The notes under the pieces: model-generated | The model's database searches: none | What the model saw: only the letters and a program-made list of their open reading frames with translations | What the model was told of the DNA's origin: nothing | Shown: in pieces, positions 23,215-35,810 of the stretch | How positions within the stretch are numbered: the first letter of the stretch is position 1 | How the letters are laid out: each line of letters begins with the position of its first letter | NCBI GenBank assembly: GCA_947561715.1 | Contig: OX387201.1 | Span: forward strand, 18,614,001-18,678,000 | DNA length: 64,000 nt | Reading direction: 5' to 3' | Source of the DNA: Ascidia mentula | Lineage: Eukaryota; Chordata; Ascidiacea; Phlebobranchia; Ascidiidae | Translations under genes and position numbers: made by a program

Positions 23215-24787
23215 TGATTTTTAACAAAAAACAAAAACTCTGACATTTTTTCTCCAAGCGTCACTAAGCAACATATAAACTTAAACGGTGCCACTAGAGG
23301 TATTATAACAAAAATAGAAATAATAATCAAATTTGTCAATGAAACACAATTTTGTGGCAGATTTCTAAGAAAAGCATTGATGCCGAATGGTTTTTGCTGT
23401 TTAAATATAGAAATTTTACAACGTTGATTTAGAGGTTTAATAATTTTTTATATTCATTCCGAAATTGTTCAAAAACTGAACAACGAGCAGTAGGTGATAT
23501 TCATTTTCATTTGTGCAAAGGCATTTGGTTAGAAGTTGTGGGTCTGGAAATCTACTTTATTTTACATGATGCCTGACTGCTTCATTTCTCGGTTCCCAGT
23601 TGCATTGCAAGCTACTGATGTGTTGCCGTGCATTTCTATGTTGTGCTCGATCAGATACGCAAACCTGCAAGGTTCTAAACTGAAGCACACAAAAATAAGG
23701 GCGAATATTGCGGAAAACAGAATTGCCATTTTATTTGGATAATAAGAGCAAAATACATTGATAATCTTTTTGCTGATCATGGAATCTCAGAGTTGCGCAC
23801 ATTAGTGATTTTGTATTAGCCTCCAAACACTTTTCTGCACATTGCCTTTTGTTATTCGAACTGCTTTACCAGCTTCCACAGAGCTGAGTTTTTCCCCCTC
23901 AAAACATTCAGGTCATTCACCAATCCTGACCGTACATTACCTTGAATCAGCTGTAACGTCTTTGTTTTATAATTGAGCAATTATTTAGTGGACCTTCATG
24001 TGTTACCAAACACCAGCAATTCTTCTGGCAAAAAAAAGCAAAACTGCACGAATGTGGGTAAATGTATAGAACCTAAAACGCTCGATTGCTCTTGGCATTA
24101 ATTGAGAAATGGGTATTTTTACCTGACCTTCGCCAAACAAATATTAACGTGCGAATCGCTCAAAATATTATTAGATAAAGGGTAGTTTCCAATTCAACTG
24201 CTTCGCACATTATACAGCAAAGTTTTGTTTAACCAACCAATGCTTTCATCTTCATTTCCTTGTGATTCTGGTACTTCGTTAGTAACCAAACATTGCAAAT
24301 TGAGAAAAGGACAGAATTTTTCTACACAAACACAAAAGTGGAATTATTGTACGATCATCAGAAACACCACGTTTGGTTACAACAACGAGATAAAAAAAAC
24401 ATGGTAGAAACGTCTCTGGAGAAGGTTGTACGCAATTACCTTCAATATCCATTGCGCAAAACACAGAAAGCAACAATTGCTTAAAAACCCACATCCCTGT
24501 AAAAAAGGTTTGCGTGGAAGTTGTTTCGCTGTCAATTAAAAATCAAGAATAATTCCTCAATGCAGTCGAAAAATCAAGTTTTGCAAATAATTCATAAATC
24601 ATGTGACATAAAATTTGGTGCCTATGCGAGCAGAATATGGCCGTAAAAAACTGATTCAGTGAAACAAAGTTCAGATCTCTGCCAGTAAAAACAGAAATTG
24701 AAATTGAGATAAAAGCAGCGACAAACTGCGATGGACGACGGGAATAAACCGCAACAAACAGCGGCACACAATACACGTTGTATCGCT
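23215..24787. other. Convergent intergenic spacer between NLR and TPP2
   Basis: No supported gene. Short open frames on both strands lack splice context or similarity. Confidence 0.6.
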
Positions 24788-27700
24788 TTAAAATGGAATG
24801 AATGAGGCTGGGTATTTTATTGGAAGGGACATCTCAATGTATTGCGCCACGTATTCCCAACCAAGTTTGCGACAAATCTGCAACAAACAGTGGTAAGTTG
24901 AAACAACACAGCTCGAAAATATGACAAACATCACCTGCTGTTTATTGCTTTTTATGCAACAACAAGTAAAACTTACTGTATTTTATTTTTATTACATTTT
25001 GCATTTCATTGATATTTCGAAATTGGTTTGCTTTAAACCTGTACATAAATACCTGTGTGGTTCTAGAAATGATTCAAGCCTTGTTTTTTTAGTTATAGAC
25101 ATTTGTTTAAAACCATTTTTAATCAAACAATCATGTTAGGCCGCGCACGAGCGACAAGTTTCTTGGGTACAAAGCTTGAAGTGAATTTCTTGCGTGTAAA
25201 TAGTTTTAAGATGACCCAAAACACAGGTGACGTAACACGTCCACATTAAGACTTGGATACAAACCTCAATCAGTTTCAAGTCAGTCTCTTTGCATTTCTT
25301 GTCGTCGCTTTGTTTAAGAAGGGCTCGGGCGGCCAGACCATATTTCTTATTGGCGACCGCGTGTTTAAAAACAAAAGGCAGAACCTGGAAACGACAAAAA
25401 TGTCATTAAAAGCTTGCACTGGTGTTGTTTATACTGTGTATATATGCTGGTACTCTGTATAGAATGAATTGAACACGATGATCTTCTCTTAACTATTGGT
25501 ACAACATGCAAGTGTCAGTTAAGGCGACAAGCTCATAATAGCGCTTATGTTAATTTATACTTTCCATCCCACCTTGCTCTCGTTCATGTCCGCAAACATT
25601 TGCAACCTTTCGAAAGTTTCTTTAAGTTGTTCGCAAACTTCACCATAAGTTGTATCACAACTACCAAGATTGTCAGCGCCCTCATGCGGTTCATCTTTTC
25701 AGAAAGAAATGTGTAAAAAAAAACACAACTGGTGTATTCAATACACAGTAAAATATGTTACTAAGCTACAAGTATAATTACAGCGATATAAGCATGAATC
25801 AAAGATAATAAAGAGACACCTGTGGCTTCACTTTTTGATCTTTCTTCCCTCGCTGTGTCAAGTTGAACCATTTTATCTGCGAGAGCACAACCTTTATACA
25901 CGAGCGATCCAATGAGATGACATCTCTGTTTTTCACTTTCACTGCGAAGGAAAATGTAAATGGGTCATTCCATGTCAAATCGCCTAAAACCATCTTAATT
26001 GTTCTACTGGTCAAATCAGGAGGAAACTTGTTGGACCACTGAAGGAAACATTTCGTGTGTGATAGGAACACAATTATTGGCCTTATTAAACATATATTAT
26101 AACAGAAGAGGAACAATTTTCAGGATGTGGATGAAGTGGGTGCTAAGTATTTATGAATAAGGTTTATTTTCTGTGTACCTTGAGAAAGGAAAACAAGTTT
26201 GTTGTGCAAAAACATGAATTAGGAAAAATTGAATTTCAATGCACTAAAATTGCCCTATTTGATACCACAGCTTGTGGGAAAATTACATTATAACATTTAA
26301 TATTCCATGCTGTGTATAAAAACAAGGTATATCCCAAATTACTCATGCATGACCAAAAGAGATGTTTCTTGGCCAATATTATCTTTATGAAGCGAAATAA
26401 CAAGAAACCGAATACTTTTACCACTTCAATGATTTGATATGTTGTAGCTGTAAGCTGTATGTTTTTAGACCTAAAAGTTAACCATCTGACAACCTCTGGG
26501 TCACGAATAAGGCCAGGTCAAATTCAGGGTTACACCAAAGGTCAAGAGGTCAATGTAAGAAGGAAACAAAAAAATCAAAACTGATTATACAGACAATTCT
26601 CTTTCAAACAATACCGAAGTCATCAAATTTGGCCAAGTAGTTTTCGAAATACAGGGGTTAAAGCAGAAGGCAAACCCCTGAACTTTGCCCCAAATGACAA
26701 CTGTATGGAAACATAACTCTTAAACCAATGATCTGAGTGAACTAAAATTTGGCATGAGTGACTGTGCCATAGTACTTAACACATATGTTTCATCTACATT
26801 AAAGAAGTTTAGGTCATTTGGTGATGATTTAACATGAAATGGCTTAAATTTATGTAATATTGATTGACTTGCAAGCAATCGCTAAGTTGCATTGTAAATA
26901 TACACGCATGTATACAGTATTAGAACATTATTGGCATAACATTATATTACTTCTACCAGCTCTTCGCATGAAACGTTTTACACAGAAATAGAATTTTAAC
27001 GAATCATACTAGAGTTAAATGGTTGCCAGTCTGGTGGTTTTACCTCTTTATGGAAGCAGCATCTGGTCTTGGGTCGCACTTAATCCCAAGGTTAGCTGAT
27101 AATTGATGAGTATCAATACGAGATATAACTTCATCAGCCGTCTCTATTATTTCATCCAATTTCTCCTCTCTTGTCTACAAATGCACGAGCTTAATGATGG
27201 TGAAAAAATAATTTTATTTTCAAAGTATTTCCGGAATTTTTACTAATTCACCTGTCTTAAAAAATTAATGATTACCTTTGTCGCTTCAAGTGCTTGCAGT
27301 TTAGCCATGTAAAGAGGTATGTGCTCACCCCAGTCCAACCTCAGTTTATCAAACAAGTCCAGTCGTTCTTGTCTGTCACGGAATATCAAAGTTTAGGATA
27401 TAATCGTGTCAGCAATGATTTTGTCAATTATCAGATTTGGTTACGTCATACTTAGCAACCCAGGAAATTTGAAGGTCTCTGACGTCATCCTCACACTGGT
27501 TGGAGCTTTTGTTTGATTTCTTTGAGTTTGAGTTGCGGTTAGTTTTGTTCTTGCTTGGTGGGTCGATCAGGACGTACGTGAATTTGTGTGTGTACTGCAG
27601 AAAACAAGATATGCAACATATAAGATTTGAACTCTACTGATTTAGATGCCTAGGATATCATCTATATGAAAAAAAGTAACAAAGACAAAAGGTTAATTTC

Positions 27701-27901
27701 TACATAGTTTGTTATTCTACCTCTTCAGAAATCTTGGACCTTTTTCCGCTATACAAGCTCTGTTAACAATACACATTGCTTCAGAGGAAGATAAATTGAG
27801 TGTTTGAATTAACACAACTTACTGCACGTTTTCCAAGCTCCCCTTTTGCCATGCTCATCTGACCAATCAGGTACTGTCCTCCAGTCACATGCTTTGGTAA
27901 T
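24788..27901 (-). CDS. TPP2: TPP2 exons 23-30, C-terminal helical region
   Basis: Exons in transcript order: 27901-27823, 27594-27452, 27372-27276, 27174-27044, 25941-25820, 25694-25573, 25384-25265, 24877-24788. Signature segments are [12 protein letters not shown] (exon 26), [10 protein letters not shown] (exon 27), [18 protein letters not shown] (exon 29) and the last 29 residues beginning ICRKLGW (exon 30). The 1.1-kb intron 25942-27043 is the longest in the gene. Exon 24 carries a Ser/Asn/Lys-rich linker, a variable part of the family. No clear minus-strand AATAAA lies soon after the stop. Confidence 0.93.
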
Positions 27902-30900
27902 CTGAAATATTTAAAAGTGATTTAAATGTTGTTTAGCGCTTGTCACATGACAAACAAACCAAACAAACACAATCTCACTTGTCTTCTTGTAACGGAGCAA
28001 CATAGAATGGAAATGGATGTCCAGGAATCACTGTTTGATTCGACATCTTGTTACTTCCCATCAACGCGTCTCTGTGTGTGGAAAAAACATCCAGTGATAT
28101 TGATGACGACAGTTTGGCTTTCACCACTAGTGCGGCGTCCTTCAGTCGGTGTAGGGCGTCCCTCGATGAATGGGAGACTTGTAAGCGTATTGTGTATTCA
28201 CCTTTGTCCAATTTGATTGGGTACTGTAAGATAAATACATGCACAATCAACTGTGTCTAATTGCAAATATGATATGTAATTAATATAATGAATATACCTG
28301 GTGAGGATAAGCGTCTCCTGCACCCACAAAGCACTTGTTGGAATCAAACATCAACCATATCTGACTGTTATATTCATTCTCGTACAATAAATCCGACAAC
28401 ATGGGAAAGGATATGGTGACATCAGATGATTTTGTCTGCAGACAATTTATTGTGAGTTGATAAGTTACAATAGTAGCCCCAGTAATATGTGCAGGCTGCT
28501 CAGTTTAAAACTTCCTAAATTCATCATAAATTGTTTTAGGTTTATGCGATAATTTCGTAAATAAAACATAAACAGTTTTAAGTCTTTGTTGATTTAAATC
28601 AACCACATTCTCACCACATGCAAAGGGTATGTGTTGATCATCTCATATGTTGGTTGATCTCCAAGAACATGATCTCTAGCTGATAATGGACGTATACAAT
28701 GATCAGTTGCTCTCAGAGGTTGAACAACGTGTTTGAGGGTTATAGAGGGTGAGAGATCTTCTCTTTCCAATGAGCAAGTTTCAAGGCGATGAATTCCGTT
28801 GGCTGCATGCTGGGGAGGTTCATGACTACGTTACTTTCTGTATTTACTTTATCTTGGTTGTACAACACACATGCAAAGTTTTGTGTTCAGGACTAGATAC
28901 CACATTACGAAAGATTGAACTGACAATCTAAGGCAGTGTGGTCTATCTCAGCTATCATATCATTCTTTAATTTATAGTGACATCACCGACACTGATTGAT
29001 ATTAGCTGACTAGTGGTAGCAACATGCTCCTGGTAAGGTTTGAACTTTGAACCCACAACCTTGAATACAGTGGTTCACCAATCAGAGTGAATGAAGTGGT
29101 CGGTTTAAGTCCAGTTTATACATTCTGTGTTATGAGTCAAACATAGAAATATTACACTTACCATAACCAAGTTGTTGCTAATGGTAAGCCCACGGAATTT
29201 GACGTCATATGAAATGGAGACGTCACCTAAACTTGACCACCAGCGGGCGACACAGAGTTCTACTGTGATCCCAGACTAAAAAGTAAAACACATTAAGTAA
29301 TGCAAAACAATGCATGTAGATTGCGTAAGCTGCAGACAGATGGCCACTGTTTCAACATAAAAGGTCTCATCAGTGCTGCTGGTGTAACTATCAGACGACT
29401 TTGCTGACGAAACGGCCAAGCAAAGACTTCCAATTTGTGGTGAATATACAATCACCGTCATCCGTTGGTGCTTGGCCGTTTGGTCAGCAAAGTCGTCTGA
29501 AAGTCACACCAGCTGCACTGATGAGACCTTTTATGTTGAAACAGTAGCCATCTGTCTGCAGCTTATACAATTCATATTATTGGCTCCACTTTGCTAATCA
29601 AATGTATGTAGAGGTAAATAAATTACTAATGTTAGATATTATATGATATTATTGTGTGCAAAGGCGGGAATTGTTACCTGAACAGCAAACGCCTGCTCTG
29701 TGGAGCCACCTGCTGGAACATTTACGAGCTTGTAAAACTCTTGTTCACGAAATGCTCTTTGTGGTCGAATATTGACGCAGTGTAACACGAATCTTGCTGA
29801 CTGATCGATTGAGTGATTTTTCAACGTCATTTCTGTGGGAAAAGTAATTGTCTCATCCTAATATAAGAGTCAATACAAGGCTCAAGCAAGCTGTTGCTAA
29901 GAACTAAAAAATACATTTTCAGCATAAAGTTAATTCTAGGTTGAATCTGTGCATTTGTCAAATCCTGACCTGCCCATGTTGCACCTTCAGGTACATGGAA
30001 GAACTTTCTTGCTATCTGTCCAGGTTTAAACGTTCGTTGTTCTTGTTGAAGTCGGTAGTTGGTGAGTTGATCAGTTCTAGACAAAGATATCTCAGGTTAT
30101 GAGTTTTGTGAAATTTTTCATTCATTGGGAAATGAAGTCAAAAAAATTACAATAAAAATTAATCATAAAAAGATAAAAATACTTAAAAGACAGGAAACTG
30201 AAGGATTTTACTTTTCTGGTTTAATGACAGTGACTGGCAGAGTGAAAAGTACTCCTGCATCCAAACGCTTTGTGTTGAAACCTTGAACCTGGGCATAATG
30301 TACACCTGGAGGTAATCCTCTTGGATCCACCTGAAAATGCAACCAGATGATGATTTAATTTAAACAAACATGAATTAGAATCCATAGAACAGATCAACAT
30401 CTTTTCAGTAACATTATTTACCTGGTGTTTGCGTAACTATATTATTAAAGTCTATTCCAAATTGTTTAGTTTAGGCAAATCTTGGTGGCAGCCATAAAAC
30501 TTACTTTGACGACAAACGCTCTTGCCATGTTCATCATTTCAAGATGTGTTGGACAAACTACCCAGGGCTGGTCACTGCATACAGCCATATGACAACTGAA
30601 TTCAATCTTTTCCTCAGGACCTAAAGATTTGAGAAATGAATGTTCATCCGCAAACACAGACCACAAAGAGGGTTTGACAACTGTTTAATATTTTTTGTGC
30701 TTACTTGCTGATGAGTGAAATTTGGGTTCGACAGTCACACTGACAGAACGTGGTTTCAAACAATCTTCATAAGAACGTAGATAAATTCCTGCAAACAAGT
30801 TAAATATTATGTTGATTTCATGATCTTGATAGATAACTGAAATTCAGAAACTATACAGGTTGCAAACAACAATTTATCTTAAACTATCAACAATTACCTT

Positions 30901-33900
30901 TTCCTGATTGTGGAAGTGAAATGTCAAAAGATATCTTGTTTTCTGGTGCAGCAGCATTATTTATTATATATTCATATGCTTCATTTACCTTAAAAATGTG
31001 AGATATAAATTATATGTAATCTCCCACTATATTCATATCAGCCTACCTGTAAAAATCCATGACCCTGAGCAAAGCATTCAATAGAGCTTTGTTTTGATGC
31101 TGTGTTTTGTATCGCACGACGTATACTGTATGGGGTATATTGTATTTCCTGAGCTTTTAATGCTAAAATATAACAGTATTTTTATTCCTGAATCTGCACA
31201 AAGCAGCAATTAAAAAATAAAATTTAAACATTTCCAAAATTTTAGTTGCTGAGCTATTTCATTATCATTTAATCTACCAGAGATACAAAGTGAAATTGCA
31301 CCAAATACACAACTATTTTAACTAAAAACCAATATTTACTTGGGATTTAAATTTATAAGTTTCTGTCCAAACCAGATGAAAGACTACCTGATAAAATAAG
31401 TGCAATTGCACCACACGCATTTGGTGAAGACATTGAGGTTCCATTCATTAGCTGACTCCCGTGTAAAGTCCAATTTGGAACAGAGGTGATGGCGCCACCT
31501 GGTGCTGATATGGACACGCCAAGTGCTCCATTCACACTAAAATGTGATTCAATAACATTTGAAATTAATAACACAAGGTAACTAACAACAAAAAACAAGT
31601 TATTTTATTGCTTACCATGGGCCCCTTGATGACCATGTATACTGGTTGCTAGGCAGTTTTTCAGTCATCGAATATTCAGCTGTCATCATGTCAGGAGATA
31701 CCCACGCTCCTACACCTAAAGAACAAGACAAGGAGGTTGAGAACCTTTATTGTGTAAAGAACCGAATGCCGGCAAAACGCCATGTGAATGATACTGAAAA
31801 GAGAGACAAGGAAACCATACAGTCTACCGACAAAGCACAGGTGCTGCAAAGAAACAATTCACAAGAATTTTTTTAAGAATGACAACAAAGCAACTGATTG
31901 ATATAGAAAATAAGTCAGGGTGAAAATGGTTTGTGAATATGTTTTGGACGCCTGGCATGAAATAAATGTAATTTTTTTTGTTTTCTTAAAATGCAAGAAA
32001 TTGTATCAACATTTTATGGACATGGTATTTTAAGTGCACACAGCATAACCTACCTATAATGTGCTCTGTAGTGCCACCTGGTGAGCCCACCGTCGACAAA
32101 CATGGACCATTGTTGCCGGCACTTGACACAAATATGAGATTGTGTTTGGTGACGGCCTCTTCTATAGTGGAGCAGATTTTTCTGAAAAAACACACATGAC
32201 AAATTCTATGACATGTAAGTGATAGGTGACATATTTCTTACCCAGCCCCCGGCCAGTGGCACGCTTCACCATAACTGAGGTTGGCAAAATCACATCCCAG
32301 ACGAACAACCTCTGATAACTAGAACACAAATATGTACGTTAACATACAAAATTTCAAGTATATACACAGATAATAACATGATGTAACCATCTGTTCCTGC
32401 TGTTTACAATACAGAACACAAATCAAAAAGCTACACATTTACAACAAACAAAATATCAAACTGACCCCTCTGATTAAACCAGTTCCAGTCTCCATGGTTG
32501 CAAGTCTGGAATCACCAATCTTGATGGCAACAATTTGTGCACCAGGTGCAATACCATTCTTGTCTGGTTCATCCGCAAAATAACCAGCAGTTATGGCTGC
32601 AACATGCGTTCCATGTGACCCTGAAAAAATTATTTTGTATAGTAAATGATACAAAGAACAAATGTGACATTACAACACATTCAGGCACTTACCACAATTA
32701 GCAACAACACAAAGAACTTTTCCTTCTTCATAAATATTCACAGAGAAGTTGAACATAGCCGTTCTACTCAGGGTTGCATACTGCTGTGATTCATGGTAGC
32801 CAGCTAATACTGGGCAAGACTGCAAGTCCCCGGACAAACTAATATCAACACAAGCTCTAAAAACAAGAGAGCTAAATTGAAACGAGTTTCAGTAAAAATA
32901 TGACAGAATTCAGTAATTTTCGGTAAGAAGGAAATTTGAAGTTTATTTGTTTGTGAAGAACACAGTTAACTACAACATTAAAAACAGTACAAGAAGAATT
33001 ATGATTTTCTACTTACTGGTAGGTGTTGCCATCATGAAACACAACACAATCAACAACTGGTCCACATGCATCCCAGCTCTTATCTAATTTGTCCAAAACC
33101 TCCACTTGTGCCTGGAGATCCTCCTTATAAAATTTGTCCTTCTGAAGAAAAAGGGGGCAAGTTAACATTTGATATTATTTCCATGACATGTAGTTTGATA
33201 ATGTTCAAACAACTGAAACCTGCAGGGTTCCTTGGTCTGCTTTGGTGCTTTCTTCAATCTTGCCTAGTGTAGTGGCAGTAATTTTCTTGTGTTGGGAGTC
33301 CCATGTACCTTCCTTCTTTTCTTTCTGTGAATATTTAATTGTTCAGGCAACCAAATAAATAAATAAATTTGTTGAATCTCAATAATCATATTACTCCACT
33401 TGGACAGACAACGTAACTGCATGTGCACACACATTTTGCATGATTTTATAATATCTTTTGTATTTTAAAACCAAATTGCTGTTATAAGGAAAATTCTCTC
33501 TTTTTACCTGCAAGCGATCTTTTAGATTTTTAGGAAAAATGAGGGACAAATCTTTTAAACCAATGTTGTAATTTCCACTTGGGTTGTTCCAAGCCGATGG
33601 AATCTAAAAATAAATACCAACTAATTAACACAATGTCATTTTCTCTCGCTATGCTTAAAAATGATATTTCATTGATAAACATTATGCTGACAAATCAACA
33701 TGTATACCAAAGTAACTACACACCTTCAGTGTTCGACCAGTTAGACCAACAATATTCCCATCATGATCAGGAGTAACTACAGTGCTTGTGTCAACATCTC
33801 CACTACCTGTTGCGTCAATGATGTCGACAATCTTGGGTCTTCCATCTGATGTAAACTGGAAGAACATAGGTGGTTATTTCCTAATTCCTGAATTTCAGAG

Positions 33901-34371
33901 TTTGTAACATTTGATAAAAGGTAAGTTGATACATAATTTGCACATATGTGTCGGCGCAATCAATTTTGAAAAGTTCTTAATTTGCACAGGGAATCGTTCC
34001 GTGACTTATAAAGTGTATGGATTTTGCATAGACATCTATTTTTTATGTCAATGTTTTATTTTTTTCAAGAGTTCCCCAAAATAGGAACAATATGAATGCA
34101 CACTCCAGAAAATTGTCAACATGTCAACAATTTACTTACATCAACATTTTTCCTACTGTGGCAAAACCACACAACACAGTATAAAATCGATCATTAAAAA
34201 AAAGGTAAATACCTGAAGACCTGGTGCCCCAGGATCAACCCCTGTATCTAGAATTGCGATAGTTACACCTTTTCCGTCATAACCTGGGTTTTTGAGCAAG
34301 AAATTTAAAGCTCCAGTTTCTTTTTTTGGTACCATGGATTGAAGGGGAAAGTTGGAGTCAATATCGGCCAT
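24788..34371 (-). CDS. TPP2: Tripeptidyl-peptidase II, 30 coding exons, complete
   Basis: Thirty exons with GT-AG borders and matching phases add up to 3774 nt (1257 aa), close to the 1249 aa of the human protein. TPP2 is a giant cytosolic subtilisin-family (S8) exopeptidase that removes tripeptides from free N-termini of oligopeptides released by the proteasome; it assembles into twin-stranded spindles. The catalytic residues are all present: Asp42 (ILDTGVD), His263 (SHGTH), an oxyanion Asn at 361-362 (SAGNNG) and Ser448 (NGTSMSSP). N-terminal PKKETGA and C-terminal [12 protein letters not shown] segments align with family ends. Start ATG is at 34371-34369, stop TAA at 24790-24788. No frameshift or premature stop is seen, so the gene looks functional. 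Exon coordinates are in the three block entries. The gene is convergent with the NLR gene and downstream of FBXO36 on the same strand. Confidence 0.97.
27979..31162 (-). CDS. TPP2: TPP2 exons 12-22, central beta-rich assembly region
   Basis: Exons in transcript order: 31162-31047, 30988-30898, 30788-30705, 30620-30505, 30330-30212, 30076-29970, 29832-29678, 29275-29162, 28809-28615, 28435-28298, 28223-27979. Markers read directly include FAQGHGFLQ (exon 12), [10 protein letters not shown] across the exon 17/18 junction, [10 protein letters not shown] (exon 19) and GAGDAYPHQ (exon 21). For exon 18 the acceptor at 29833 (TTCCCACAG) was preferred over an upstream AG because only it keeps the frame and the family alignment. 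Confidence 0.95.
29025..29092 (-). repeat. tRNA-like (SINE head) candidate in a TPP2 intron
   Basis: On the minus strand GTGGGTTCAAAGTTCAAACC resembles a tRNA B-box/T-arm. Similar sequence recurs at 49795-49855, which suggests a tRNA-derived SINE family. No complete cloverleaf can be drawn. Confidence 0.35.
29326..29565. repeat. Long inverted repeat (97-nt arms, 46-nt loop) in a TPP2 intron
   Basis: Left arm 29326-29422 and right arm 29469-29565 are imperfect reverse complements of equal length (roughly 90% by eye), starting TAAGCTGCAGACAGATGG and ending GGCCAAGCA. It sits wholly in intron 18 (29276-29677). It could be a foldback transposon (MITE) or simply a strong RNA hairpin. No target-site duplication was found. 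Confidence 0.92.
31388..34371 (-). CDS. TPP2: TPP2 exons 1-11, subtilisin catalytic domain
   Basis: Exons in transcript order: 34371-34213, 33855-33724, 33603-33508, 33324-33220, 33141-33017, 32856-32693, 32620-32466, 32318-32242, 32181-32054, 31715-31616, 31536-31388. Exon 1 carries the catalytic Asp, exon 7 the His, exon 9 the oxyanion Asn and exon 11 the Ser. Exons 2-6 form the long insert between Asp and His that is characteristic of TPP2 and absent from bacterial subtilisins. Junction phases are mutually compatible throughout. Confidence 0.96.
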
Positions 34372-35574
34372 ATCGCCAAATACTCGATATTAAATACAAA
34401 AACGATAAAATCTTGCAACGCAGCTAGCAGAATGGCTGTGCTACCTTTCTTTGTAAATTCCAACGCAATGAAAACGTAAAACCTAAAGAAAACCCTACAG
34501 AAGAAAGAGACAATGTATAAAATAACAATCATTAACAGGAAAACAAAATCACCAAAACAAAGCCATTCCACTTTACTAGCCAGCCAGCCAAAGTTAAGTC
34601 AGTATTTTTGTTCTGCGCTCATGCGTTCCGGTATTTGAGTACTAGATGAGGACAAAATATTTATACTTTAACTGCTTTTTTTTTATAGGAATAAAAACAT
34701 ATGTTTGAGTGTTTTACAAACGGTTTAAATCGCACGAACGTAATTTGAATAACAGCAGTGCCAATTAAACTGAAAAGTTATTTTTTTTGTTTTTCTGGTC
34801 TTTAACTTCTGTAAAATTCATGAGCTCAATTTAAAATGTTGTGTCCATCGACGGTTATTTCAAGACTGCAATTAGAAGTTGCTGCTTTTAAATCCCCTGT
34901 ACAAGAAAGACTACTTTGATAAAAGGGATCCTGCAATAAATGGTTATCTCGTCCCGGTCGTTATTATATGGTCACATATAAATGGAACTTTGTGAAAAAA
35001 GTTCGGTGACTCCTAGCCTAAAATTAACTCAGATGTTCAGTGAAGGTTAAAATATCCGATGCGCCAGTTGCAATCCATCATTTTTAAGTTCAACCCCGTA
35101 ATCCTACGGCCGTGAATTTCTTTCACAACCACACGAAAACGTGACGCGATAATCCAGTTTGATTGGTTTATTACGCAATTTTTCCTCTGTTATTTGGTTA
35201 TCTTTTTTTGCTATACTTATTTTAAAATACATATGGGCTTGATTGTGATGATTGCTTGCTAAATTTTCATAATTTTAATCAATTTCGGCGTTAAAAAGCA
35301 GCGTGCCAATATTTTCCGGTCCAGACCGATGGTAACCTTGTCTGCATCGATTGTCATGCAAAATAAAATAACTTTTTGATCGATTTTTCGGGGCGATGTT
35401 TCGGTAATCTTCACATGAGCGCCTGACATGAAGCCCTCTACGGTTTTATTGGTGCCCACGCCATTTTATGCATCATTTGTTTATTGTTCATTTTCGCTGT
35501 AAAACTTTACCTGCAAGCTAGGAATGATTTGAAAAGATTGAGACCCATGACGTCACAACGCTTCATTGCAGAGT
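34372..35574. other. TPP2 5' region and FBXO36-TPP2 spacer
   Basis: Contains the TPP2 promoter and 5' untranslated region. A 66-codon minus-strand open frame at 35259-35459 is unrecognised and unsupported. Confidence 0.5.
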
Positions 35575-35580
35575 TTTATT
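35575..35580 (-). promoter_or_regulatory. Candidate polyadenylation signal of FBXO36
   Basis: AATAAA on the minus strand, about 230 bases past the FBXO36 stop. The position is plausible; no other support. Confidence 0.4.
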
Positions 35581-35810
35581 GCAAAAAATAAAACAACACT
35601 ATAAGCAATATGTGTAAGAAAATATGAAACTGCCAAACGGTAAAATTACAACGGCAAACATCTGAACACGCGCAGGTATAGACGGATCATAAAACATGAA
35701 AAATCAACGCAAATCAACACACTAAATGAGGAAGATATGAGATGAGCGAAAACTAACTAGCTCCAAATCACTGTAAGCGTCCATTATCACCACTGCAGTC
35801 TGGTACAAAA

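Noticed and set aside
25799..26116. 105-codon minus-strand open frame as a separate gene
   Set aside because: It overlaps TPP2 exon 27 in the wrong frame; the correct frame gives the conserved GCALAD segment.
29827..29857. Alternative exon 18 start at 29857 in TPP2
   Set aside because: That acceptor would need a phase-0 donor, but exon 17 ends in phase 1; the acceptor before 29832 restores both frame and family alignment.
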